This document shows, one piece after another, positions 16,712 through 25,307 of a DNA stretch of 64,000 bases. The first letter of the stretch is position 1. Every line of letters begins with the position of its first letter. The position numbers and the translations under genes are program-made. Source of the DNA: Peribacillus sp044761665 (GTDB taxonomy: Bacteria > Bacillota > Bacilli > Bacillales > DSM-1321); the NCBI RefSeq assembly GCF_044761665.1, contig NZ_JBIWCW010000011.1, positions 1-64,000 of the forward strand, read 5' to 3'. The notes below the pieces were generated by a model, which saw nothing but the letters and a program-made list of their open reading frames with translations, searched no databases and was not told where the DNA came from.

Positions 16712-18211
16712 ATGAGATTTAGACCAAGATTTTTGAAATATATATTCATTGTTATTTTACCATTAATCATTTTAACTATCATTTATTGGTTATACTTCAA
16801 TCAAGCCATCCAAAAAGAACGGCAAGCCCAAGCCGAGAAGATTGGATCCGTTTATCAAAAATATATCGACCAAGTTATCAGTGAAACCAAGGAAAATGTT
16901 GAACTGTTAAGTCTCAGTATCTCCATTCCATATAGGGACGATCGAACAAAGAAAATATTACACTCCATTATAGATACAGACTCAAGGTACTTAGACATAT
17001 ACCTGTTGAATGAAGAAGGAATCGCCATACATAGTACAAGCGAGCAGGCCAACCATTCCAAATTGATCAAGCAAGAGGATATGGACTTGGCTGTTAATAC
17101 TCATAAACCGTTAGTGGTCAGTAAACCGGAACTTGATGACTTAAATTGTAACTGTTTCACCATGTTTTCCCCTTTATTAGAAAATGAAGAAAAAGTACAG
17201 GGGTTTTTAATGGTACACATAGCATTCGATTATGTAGAGAATATCATGAAAATACTTTTACCCAATCAAACGGTTAAACTCCAAGCAAGCAATGGCGATA
17301 GGATTCTTGATGTTAATATAGAAGAAGCTACTTCAAATTCAAGATGGGTGAGCATTCCCTTGTCAGAAGCCGACTGGTCTCTATCTGTTAAAATGCCGGA
17401 TAAGGTCGATACCCACCACATCAATGTATTTTATTCTTGTATATTTTTCACCTTCATCATTACTAACGTGATATATATCATTGATTATGAGTTGCTCTTT
17501 CGCAAGGAATCCAAGAAGCAAAAACAACTAATCGATGATCAAAAGCTGAATTTCGTGGGTACGCTTGCCGCAAGTACGGCACATGAAATCAAAAATCCAC
17601 TTACCGGCATTAAAGGACTTGTCCAATTGCTTAATGAAAAACATCCCGATGAGCAAGACCAGTTCTATTATTCTGTCATCATGAAGGAGATAGAACGGAT
17701 AAATAGCATCGTCAGTGAGTTTTTAATTTTAGGAAAACCGATGGTACAGCACTTGTCCTCCTATGATGTCCGCGGCATCGTTGCCGAACTAAGGCCAATA
17801 ATAGAATCCGAAGCCCGGTATTACAATATTGAAGTGGAATGGGATATAGTTAGGTCACCAGTCCCTGTAAACTGTACGAAGGACCAACTTAAGCAGGTCA
17901 TACTTAATATAGCCAAAAATGGGTTTGAGGCTATGGAGCAAGGTCAAAAGCTAACCATACATATTTATCAAAAAAAGCAAGAAGCTATAATAGAAATCAC
18001 CGACTCTGGACATGGATTGGATGCAAACGATATCCATAAAGTATTCGAGCCATTCTATACTTCCAAGAAGGAAGGCACCGGTTTAGGACTTTTCGTATGT
18101 AAGAGAATCATCGAACTCTTCAATGGAACAATCGAGGTTACAAGTAAACCTTTAGAGGGTACAACATTTATGATTAGTTTACCAACCTTAAAAGAGGACT
18201 GTAATGAGTAA
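16712..18211 (+). CDS. kinD: Sensor histidine kinase, KinD-like
   Basis: A 499-residue membrane kinase: TM1 about 9-27, extracellular Cache-like sensor about 28-235, TM2 about 240-258, HisKA with His291 in HEIKNPLTGIKG, and HATPase with N-box (NIAKNG), DSGHGL and GTGLGL. The H-box is of the sporulation-kinase type that phosphorylates Spo0F. Position beside mhqR and overall shape match B. subtilis KinD (YkvD). No response regulator is adjacent, as expected for an orphan phosphorelay kinase. The ribosome site is weak. Ligand unknown. Confidence 0.8.
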   Translation: MRFRPRFLKYIFIVILPLIILTIIYWLYFNQAIQKERQAQAEKIGSVYQKYIDQVISETKENVELLSLSISIPYRDDRTKKILHSIIDTDSRYLDIYLLNEEGIAIHSTSEQANHSKLIKQEDMDLAVNTHKPLVVSKPELDDLNCNCFTMFSPLLENEEKVQGFLMVHIAFDYVENIMKILLPNQTVKLQASNGDRILDVNIEEATSNSRWVSIPLSEADWSLSVKMPDKVDTHHINVFYSCIFFTFIITNVIYIIDYELLFRKESKKQKQLIDDQKLNFVGTLAASTAHEIKNPLTGIKGLVQLLNEKHPDEQDQFYYSVIMKEIERINSIVSEFLILGKPMVQHLSSYDVRGIVAELRPIIESEARYYNIEVEWDIVRSPVPVNCTKDQLKQVILNIAKNGFEAMEQGQKLTIHIYQKKQEAIIEITDSGHGLDANDIHKVFEPFYTSKKEGTGLGLFVCKRIIELFNGTIEVTSKPLEGTTFMISLPTLKEDCNE

Positions 18212-18293
18212 TATAACCGCCTTCTATAATCTATATGGTGAAAAAGCGCTAAGAATATATAAGATTCTAGTCTAGAAAGAAGGAAAAATACAT

Positions 18294-19517
18294 ATGGCGA
18301 GTACCACGGCATCAAAACCCATACCTAAAAATCAAGAGATGACCCTCAAAATCATGATTATCATCGGGATATGTCATTTAATGAACGATTCCCTTCAGGC
18401 CGTGGTACCGGCCATGTTTCCCATCCTAGAAGAATCAATGTCCCTTACTTATACTCAGCTCGGCATGATTGCCTTCTGCCTGAATATCGTTTCATCTCTC
18501 TTACAGCCAGCGGTCGGCTTTTATACCGATAAAAAGCCTCTTCCTTATGCCTTGCCAATCGGATTGACCAGCACTTTAATCGGGGTCATCATCCTGGCTC
18601 TCGCACCAAACTATACAATCATACTTGGTGCTGTTCTATTAATGGGCCTTGGATCAGCAATCTTCCACCCAGAAGGCTCACGGGTTGCATACATGGCTGG
18701 AGGTCCTCGAAGAGGTCTGGCCCAATCGATTTACCAGGTAGGGGGGAACAGTGGCCAAGCGCTTGCTCCTCTCATCACTGCTATCATACTTGTTCCATTC
18801 GGCCAAAAAGGTGCTCTCTGGTTTGCTTTCGTCGCCTTTGCCGCAGTCATGCTATTACTGTACATTGCCAAGTGGTATGCTCACAGGCTCGTGCATTTCC
18901 AGCCAAAAACCCTCACTGCCAAAGTCATTAATAAGGATCGTACCAATAAAGTGGCCAAAGCCTTGATCTTGATTTTATTCATCATTTTCGCCCGCTCCTG
19001 GTATGTATCCTGCATGACGAATTTTTATAGTTTCTACTTAATCGAACAGCACTTATTCACGATAAAAGCAGCACAAATCTTTCTTTTCGCCTTTTTAGCC
19101 GCCGGGGCAGTGGGGACATTTTTCGGTGGGCCGCTCGCCGACCGTTTCGGACGAAGAAACGTGATTCTTTTTTCCTTTGCTGCAAGTGCACCTTTAACGG
19201 CTCTGTTGCCATTCGTGCCACCCACCGCAGCCTTTATTCTATTGTTAGCCGCAGGATTCATTATCATGAGCAGTTTTTCCGTTACCGTGATTTATGCACA
19301 GGAATTAGTTCCCGGTAAAGTTGGAACGATGGCTGGCCTGACTGTAGGGCTCGCTTTTGGCATGGGGGCGATTGGATCCGTTTCACTTGGGGCGATTGCC
19401 GATATTATCGGAATTGCATCCATGATTAAAATTGTAGGGTTCTTGCCATTGCTAGGAATTATAAGCGTGATGTTGCCATCTGATTTGATGTTAAAAAAAT
19501 GGCATACCGAAACATAA
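18294..19517 (+). CDS. MFS transporter, fosmidomycin-resistance (Fsr) type
   Basis: A 407-residue 12-helix major facilitator. MNDSLQAVVPAMFPILEESM in the first helix, GLGSAIFHPEGSRVAYMA and QSIYQVGGNSGQALAPL are typical of the Fsr family, whose E. coli member exports fosmidomycin. A real substrate here is unknown. AAGGA ribosome site. It follows kinD by about 80 bases without a clear terminator, so read-through is possible. Confidence 0.88.
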   Translation: MASTTASKPIPKNQEMTLKIMIIIGICHLMNDSLQAVVPAMFPILEESMSLTYTQLGMIAFCLNIVSSLLQPAVGFYTDKKPLPYALPIGLTSTLIGVIILALAPNYTIILGAVLLMGLGSAIFHPEGSRVAYMAGGPRRGLAQSIYQVGGNSGQALAPLITAIILVPFGQKGALWFAFVAFAAVMLLLYIAKWYAHRLVHFQPKTLTAKVINKDRTNKVAKALILILFIIFARSWYVSCMTNFYSFYLIEQHLFTIKAAQIFLFAFLAAGAVGTFFGGPLADRFGRRNVILFSFAASAPLTALLPFVPPTAAFILLLAAGFIIMSSFSVTVIYAQELVPGKVGTMAGLTVGLAFGMGAIGSVSLGAIADIIGIASMIKIVGFLPLLGIISVMLPSDLMLKKWHTET

Positions 19518-19632
19518 TCATCCATTAACATATACCGATCATACTGGCACCAAATCGGATATTCGAAATACAATAAATTATTGTTTCACCTAGAAAAAAG
19601 AGAATTGACAAGAACCTGGAAAGGAGAAATTT

Positions 19633-20364
19633 ATGAGTGGAGTTTTATTAGGCAGCATCCTCTCTGCTATGTCTACAGGAGCCGGTGCTCTACCGATCCT
19701 TTTCATTAAAGGTTCCATTACCCATCGCTTTAGAGACACACTTTTAGCCTTCACGGCTGGAATCATGATGGCGGCATCTATGCTCAGCCTAATTCCAGAG
19801 TCTTTGGCTACCGGGGGATATATTCAACTTATAGTAGGGGTTTTCCTAGGGGTTATAACTTTGACCATGATGGAAAAAAACATTCCACATATCGATCTCG
19901 GTCATACGAAAAGTGGCATTCAATTTGATGAAAAAGCTTTGCTCATCGTTACAGCCATCACATTGCATAATATTCCGGAAGGCCTATCGGTAGGAGTAAG
20001 TTATGCATCTAACGCGCCTGATACAGGGAATTTGATAGCTTTTGCAATAGGTCTCCAAAATGCTCCAGAAGGCTTGCTCGTTGCATTGTTCTTGATCAAT
20101 CAAAAGATTGGGAAATTTTTGGCCTTCATCATTGCTACATTAACCGGCGCTATAGAAATCGTCACAGGCCTATTAGGCTATTATTTGACCTCTTATATCG
20201 AATTCCTGGTTCCTTATGGTCTTGCCTTTGCGGCTGGAGCCATGCTTTTCATCGTCTATAAAGAATTGATTCCCGAAAGCCACGGGGATGGAAATGAGCG
20301 GACCTCTACTTATTCCTTCATTGTCGGGCTCTTATTTATGGTGATTTTATTGGAAATCCTATAA
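19633..20364 (+). CDS. ZIP family metal transporter
   Basis: A 243-residue ZIP (ZupT-like) divalent metal transporter with about eight helices. The metal-binding HNIPEG motif (about 116-121) and the second QNAPEG motif (about 141-146) lie in helices 4 and 5. Family members bring Zn2+, Fe2+ or Mn2+ into the cytoplasm. AAAGGAG ribosome site. No metal-regulator box recognised upstream. Followed by a strong terminator. Confidence 0.93.
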   Translation: MSGVLLGSILSAMSTGAGALPILFIKGSITHRFRDTLLAFTAGIMMAASMLSLIPESLATGGYIQLIVGVFLGVITLTMMEKNIPHIDLGHTKSGIQFDEKALLIVTAITLHNIPEGLSVGVSYASNAPDTGNLIAFAIGLQNAPEGLLVALFLINQKIGKFLAFIIATLTGAIEIVTGLLGYYLTSYIEFLVPYGLAFAAGAMLFIVYKELIPESHGDGNERTSTYSFIVGLLFMVILLEIL

Positions 20365-20380
20365 CTAGACACATTACAAA

Positions 20381-20413
20381 GGCTGGCTCTTTTATGGGAG
20401 TCAGCCCTTTTTT
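20381..20413 (+). terminator. Terminator of the ZIP gene
   Basis: Stem GGCTGGCTC/GAGTCAGCC (one G-T pair), 8-base loop, T6 tail on the plus strand; it touches the stop of the convergent PilZ gene. Confidence 0.9.
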
Positions 20414-20969
20414 ATATAGCCATAGCTGATAATTTTTCAAGCTGCCTGTTAAGGATATACCTTCTGACGTAAAACAGGTCTTTGACGGAAACCCCTATGA
20501 AGCTAGCCCCATACCGATATATATCATCCAACTTCTGTTCATTTTGAATCCTGATAGTAAAATGATTAGTGACATCTTCAATCATAAAGCTTATCACTTG
20601 CAACTCCGTATTCAATAGTTTTTTTTCACACGAAAACCCAATACCCCTTATGCTTAAATCAATCAATCGAACTCTTTCGTACTTTTTACCGGATTGAACT
20701 TGTCCCTCCACAACATAAGACACCCTTGCTGCTCTTCTCCGTTCACTATCCTGAAGAGCTTCGAACCAGGGAACAAATAAATATAAATTATTGTCTTGCT
20801 TTTTTATGATTTTCGTTTCGAATTTTTGAGATTCATACAGGCAGATAACAGTATCACCAGAATTAAATTGATCTGGATTCTTGACGATGACATTCATTAA
20901 TTCTCCTTCTATGAAAAATAGGGCTGCCTGACTAATCTCCCCTCTTATTAATATTTTTATATATTCCAT
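20412..20969 (-). CDS. PilZ-domain protein with YcgR-like N-terminal domain
   Basis: About 185 residues: an N-terminal beta-rich domain of the flagellar-brake (YcgR) type, then PilZ from about residue 85. The PilZ loop SERRRAARV and LIDLSIRGIGF give the Arg cluster and DxSxxG motif expected to bind c-di-GMP. It resembles B. subtilis YpfA/DgrA, which slows motility when c-di-GMP is high. GAGG precedes ATG 20969; the longer GTG start at 20996 has no ribosome site. Second PilZ gene in the window. Confidence 0.82.
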   Translation of the reverse strand: MEYIKILIRGEISQAALFFIEGELMNVIVKNPDQFNSGDTVICLYESQKFETKIIKKQDNNLYLFVPWFEALQDSERRRAARVSYVVEGQVQSGKKYERVRLIDLSIRGIGFSCEKKLLNTELQVISFMIEDVTNHFTIRIQNEQKLDDIYRYGASFIGVSVKDLFYVRRYILNRQLEKLSAMAI

Positions 20970-21033
20970 CCTTGACCTCGATTTCGATTTAGTCACCGCT
21001 ACCCAGTGTTAAAAATTCATATCCATCAACTTC

Positions 21034-21300
21034 CTATTCAGCATTTGATAGGAAGTAATCATTGTAAAATGGTTCCTGCATGACAACCACCATGTCTAGT
21101 GTTTCCACTCTCATTTCTACAGGCGTATGATGTTGCAGAATCAAATATTCATTAATCAGCTTATCCAGTTCTTCGCTGATTCGAATGGTATGTTCGTGAC
21201 TCATACCATGTGTTTGTGCAAACTCTATCATTTCCCAACGCTTTATTCGTATTTCACTACAAATTGCTACAGCATTCCGACAATTCATACCTATATTCAC
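21034..21300 (-). CDS. Spo0E-family aspartyl-phosphate phosphatase
   Basis: An 88-residue Spo0E-like protein. The helix-loop-helix with the SQELD-type signature is present as ISEELDKLINEY (about 41-52), preceded by EIRIKRWEMIEFAQTHGMSHEHTI. Known family members dephosphorylate Spo0A~P and so hold back sporulation. GTG start with AAAGGA at 7 bases. It lies just downstream of a sporulation-type kinase gene but is separated from it by that gene's terminator, so it has its own promoter. The C-tail (MVVVMQEPFYNDYFL) is not recognised. Confidence 0.85.
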   Translation of the reverse strand: MNIGMNCRNAVAICSEIRIKRWEMIEFAQTHGMSHEHTIRISEELDKLINEYLILQHHTPVEMRVETLDMVVVMQEPFYNDYFLSNAE

Positions 21301-21481
21301 TACTCCGTCCTTTTAAAGTTTGATCATAATAAAGAATTATTACAAAATATACCTTATATGTAAATAGGTTCGCAAAAAAAGACAAAACTTCTTAAATTGC
21401 GCTAAAATAAAAAGCACTACAAGACAGAAAATGACGGGAACCTCAATATACTGACACCCATGAATAGGTAATATTTTTATC

Positions 21482-21509
21482 GAAAAAAAAACCTTTCATA
21501 ATATGAAAG
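21482..21509 (-). terminator. Terminator of the PAS kinase gene
   Basis: Stem CTTTCAT/ATGAAAG, 3-base loop, then nine T on the minus strand. Confidence 0.9.
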
Positions 21510-21556
21510 ATTTAAAGTCCATTCTGATGAGGAAAAATTAAATTAGAAGACTTCTC

Positions 21557-23713
21557 TTATGCTTTACTTTTTAAAGGTAAAAATATATGAAACCCTGTCC
21601 CTTTATCAACTTCGCTCTCCACTTCGATGTAGCCATTATGTTCTTCTATAATTTTATAGCTAACCATCAACCCTAACCCTGTTCCTCTTTCCTTTGTCGT
21701 ATAAAAAGGTTCACCTAATTTTTTCAATTTGTCCTCAGAAATCCCATTTCCTTGATCGATAATCGATATACAAACGTGCTTTTCCGAGACTTGACTCTTA
21801 ATACGGATGGTCCCTCCATCCGGCATAACTTCCAGTGCATTTTTTATAATGTTGATGAACACTTGCTTTAACTGGTTTGCTTCACAAAATACATTGAACT
21901 CTGCACCCTCGAAGTCCGTCTCAAACCGGATATTATTAAGTAAAGCTTCTGCGGCTAATAACTCAAGTGTCTCCTTCATGATTATCTGTACATCTTGTGC
22001 CAGGTATTGAAGTGCCTGTGGCTTTGCCAAAACCAAAAACTCTGTAATGATGGTCTCTATTCGCTTTATTTCCGAAGTGATGATTTGAAAATAGGTAGAA
22101 AAATCTTCCTGGACCATGTCCTCGAGCAACTGGATGAACCCTTTCAAAGCCGTCATGGGGTTCCTAATTTCATGTGCAATCCCTGCAGCAAGTTCACCAA
22201 CTACATGTAATGTATCTGATTTCCTGATTTGCTCTTGCATCTCAAGATTTTCACTAACATCTCGAAAAACGGTTAAATTCAGATTGGAATATAAATTGCT
22301 CCTGGTCAAAAATTCAATATGCTTAACACTTCCATCTTCAAACTTTAGCGGAACGATGGAAGAATATACTCCTTTTTTATACACCTCTTCCACATAGGCA
22401 TTGAACTGTTCTGCATTTCCCGGTATCTTTTCGATGAATTCCTTAACAGACAAAGATAGAAGTCTTTCCTTGGAGATTCCCAAAATCGCTTTCCCGGATT
22501 CGTTAATGTCTGTGAACCCTTCTTTATTCCATAAAATCATTCCATCCATTGAACCCTCAAAAATCTTCCTGAATTTCTTCTCACTTTTCCGTAATTCCTT
22601 TTCTATCTCCCAACGTTCGGTTACATTGCGAATAATCGTTACATTATACCCATCGCCCTCATGTTTCTTTGCTGTTAATTCAAGCAATTTTATTTGGTTA
22701 TTTGGCATTTTATAAAAAATATCGTCCCTAACTTGTCCATCTCTCTCAAAAGTGGCGAGCATTCGCTTAAAGTAATGATTTTTCTTAAAGATATACTTCC
22801 AGGTGTCACTGCCGAGCATTTCTTCCCTCGTAGATTCAAATATTTTGCAAGCTGAGTGATTCACCCGGAAAATGATTCCGTCCTCATTCCAAAAAATGAT
22901 TCCTTCCATGGACTGATCAAATAATTCTGCAAATATCCTTTCGCTCGTCTCTAATTTCTTTTCCATGATTTTTGATTCTGTAATCTTGGAAAAAGTCGAC
23001 TTGAAATATTCATTGCCGACTGTCGAACTGGTTGAAAAAGTAAACCGACAAGGCTTGCCATGAAGCGTTACCTCCAATTCCCCCATCGATTTCAACGTAG
23101 AAAATATTTTATCAACCCCTTTTTTCACGGTAGGCTCATATTCATGCGTCATCAACTCGGACATTTTTTTGCCTATCAGCTCCCCTTTATTGATTTTGAG
23201 GCCATCAATGAATGCTGAATTCACCTCCACTACGACTCCTTCACGATCCAAAAGAAGAATGCCCTCTTTTTCCCTATCATAATTACCCAAAAACAGTTTG
23301 GGTGACCTCAGACCTTCCCCTACCCGTTTGACTTCTGTCACCTCTTCCAAACGAAAAATGCCCTTACCATTTGAAAGTGTACCAATCCTTATAAACTCAA
23401 GTTCCTTCTTGATTCCAGTCAGAAGTTGTACCTCTCCCCTATGAGAATTTTTTAGGCTGTTGAATCCTTCCTGAAGGTTTACATCAAAAAAGGAACTTTC
23501 CTGAAGAAAGTCAGTTAGCCTCAATTCAGTCAATTTCTCTCTAGATATATCCAGCAACAAACATGCCGCCTCATTCGCGTAAGAAAAGCCCAGATTTTCA
23601 TCCATCATTATAAGGGGCTCTATAATGAAATTAAACATTTCCTTATATTCTGCAATTTGCTGATTCAACCTGATGATTTCCTCATTATAGACAGCCTCAT
23701 ACTCCACATTCAT
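21557..23713 (-). CDS. kinE: Multi-PAS sporulation-type histidine kinase (KinE-like)
   Basis: A 718-residue cytoplasmic kinase without membrane segments: four PAS-like domains (about 15-120, 140-245, 262-370, 380-485), HisKA with His514 in AHEIRNPMTALKG, and HATPase (N-box NIIKNALEVMPDGG near 622, DQGNGI near 653, GTGLGL 677-682). The H-box and following residues match KinA/KinE-type kinases feeding Spo0F. The divergent ykrP-like neighbour supports KinE; it is longer than KinA/KinE by one or two PAS domains. AAAGGGG ribosome site. The signal is unknown. Confidence 0.85.
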   Translation of the reverse strand: MNVEYEAVYNEEIIRLNQQIAEYKEMFNFIIEPLIMMDENLGFSYANEAACLLLDISREKLTELRLTDFLQESSFFDVNLQEGFNSLKNSHRGEVQLLTGIKKELEFIRIGTLSNGKGIFRLEEVTEVKRVGEGLRSPKLFLGNYDREKEGILLLDREGVVVEVNSAFIDGLKINKGELIGKKMSELMTHEYEPTVKKGVDKIFSTLKSMGELEVTLHGKPCRFTFSTSSTVGNEYFKSTFSKITESKIMEKKLETSERIFAELFDQSMEGIIFWNEDGIIFRVNHSACKIFESTREEMLGSDTWKYIFKKNHYFKRMLATFERDGQVRDDIFYKMPNNQIKLLELTAKKHEGDGYNVTIIRNVTERWEIEKELRKSEKKFRKIFEGSMDGMILWNKEGFTDINESGKAILGISKERLLSLSVKEFIEKIPGNAEQFNAYVEEVYKKGVYSSIVPLKFEDGSVKHIEFLTRSNLYSNLNLTVFRDVSENLEMQEQIRKSDTLHVVGELAAGIAHEIRNPMTALKGFIQLLEDMVQEDFSTYFQIITSEIKRIETIITEFLVLAKPQALQYLAQDVQIIMKETLELLAAEALLNNIRFETDFEGAEFNVFCEANQLKQVFINIIKNALEVMPDGGTIRIKSQVSEKHVCISIIDQGNGISEDKLKKLGEPFYTTKERGTGLGLMVSYKIIEEHNGYIEVESEVDKGTGFHIFLPLKSKA

Positions 23714-23971
23714 AATTTACACCCCTTTCATAACCACGCGTTTCATTTATTTAACATTATAATTCGACATCTCCTCCTAATTCCCTCGCAATTCCAAAAA
23801 AACAGTAGAATATAATTATTCATTAATGGTGAATACACCAGGAGCCATCATGAAATTTTATTTTTCAATATGGTGAATATAAGCTTTTTAAAGATTATGG
23901 ATTTCATTCTATTTTTTTAGGGTATATAAGACAATGAATCTAGCCCTTAAAATAAATTCTTGGAGGCATCT

Positions 23972-25024
23972 ATGAAACAACGTGATTTTTTCTTTGACAA
24001 TGCTAAGTTCATACTCATGGGCTTTGTTGTTTTTGGACATTTGTTAAACACTTATATAAACGATAGTGAAGTGATTTACGCACTATATAAAACCATTTAC
24101 TCTTTCCATATGCCAGCCTTTATCCTTGTTTCAGGTTTTTTTGCAAAAGGTTTTTACCAGAAAGGATATCTAGCTAAGATCACGATGAAAATGATCATGC
24201 CTTATGTCATTTTCCAAATTATTTACACGGTATACTATTATTTCTTATATGACCGTTCATCCTTCAATGTAGACATGCTAAACCCTCAATGGTCTCTTTG
24301 GTTCTTGATCAGTTTATTTTGCTGGAACGTCATGCTGCTCGGTTTCTCGAAACTGAAGCCACTTGTTGGTATTGGTTTATCATTTCTTATCGCCTTACTG
24401 GTTGGATATATGGATTTCATCTCCAATTTCCTGAGCCTATCGAGAACTTTTGTGTTTTTCCCTATGTTTTTAATCGGATATCATTTAAATAAAGATCATT
24501 TAAAAAAACTATTTACACCCAAAGTCCATATAGCGTCGTTACTTATCATTCTAGTGGTTTTCATTGGTTTTTATTTAAAATCAGACATCAATTACAAATG
24601 GCTGCTTGGCTCAAAGCCCTATTCCGAGCTAGAAGAAACGTCCATCATTTCCATGTTTAAACGCCTTGGATTTTACGGATTAAGTGTAATAACGGTGTTT
24701 AGCTTTTTATCCTTTATTCCGCGTCAACAGTATTTCTTTACGAACTGGGGTAAGCAGACCCTTTATGTGTACTTGCTTCATGGCTTCTTCATTCGTTTCT
24801 TCCGTGAAAGCACACTCCAGGAATACTTTAGTGATACCGAAAGCTTTATCATGTTGGCTGGACTATCCTTCTTGATTACAGTGATGCTTTCAAGCGAGAT
24901 TATAGGTTCCATGGCACAGCCCATTATCGAATTGAAAATATCCCGGACTAAACAGTTTGCAAGTAAAATCAAAGAATATATAAAGCCTAGTAAAGAAAGT
25001 AAAGAATCTTCTACAAGAATATAG
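23972..25024 (+). CDS. ykrP: YkrP-like membrane acyltransferase (family 3)
   Basis: A 350-residue acyltransferase-3 (OatA/fucose-4-O-acetylase type) with about ten helices. The start RDFFFDNAKFILMGFVVFGH carries the family's Asp and His, and SFHMPAFILVSGFF follows. Such proteins move acetyl groups across the membrane onto surface sugars. B. subtilis ykrP sits next to kinE in the same way. GGAGG precedes ATG 23972; the TTG at 23960 lies inside the ribosome site. Acceptor unknown. Confidence 0.82.
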   Translation: MKQRDFFFDNAKFILMGFVVFGHLLNTYINDSEVIYALYKTIYSFHMPAFILVSGFFAKGFYQKGYLAKITMKMIMPYVIFQIIYTVYYYFLYDRSSFNVDMLNPQWSLWFLISLFCWNVMLLGFSKLKPLVGIGLSFLIALLVGYMDFISNFLSLSRTFVFFPMFLIGYHLNKDHLKKLFTPKVHIASLLIILVVFIGFYLKSDINYKWLLGSKPYSELEETSIISMFKRLGFYGLSVITVFSFLSFIPRQQYFFTNWGKQTLYVYLLHGFFIRFFRESTLQEYFSDTESFIMLAGLSFLITVMLSSEIIGSMAQPIIELKISRTKQFASKIKEYIKPSKESKESSTRI

Positions 25025-25080
25025 AAATGAGAAGGGCAGTCCGAAAAGGGGTAATTGAGCCCCAATTGAATAAATAAAGA

Positions 25081-25116
25081 GAGGCAGAAATGTTGATTTA
25101 ACAACATTTCTGCCTC
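25081..25116 (+). terminator. Terminator of ykrP
   Basis: Perfect 15-bp stem GAGGCAGAAATGTTG/CAACATTTCTGCCTC with a 6-base loop; T-tract TTCAATTTT is broken. Confidence 0.8.
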
Positions 25117-25307
25117 TTCAATTTTACGTTTTCTTACTCGAAAAAGGACTTATAAGACAGCCCCTTTTCGTTTTTTAAAACAACACTTTTTGACCATAAT
25201 CGGTTTTTCAAATGGACAGGGCTATGGTAAAATTATTCGTTAGTGCTTGTTGACTTTTAGATAACATGTACGCGAAAGGAGATAGGCGTTTTTTCCACGC
25301 ATTTTTT

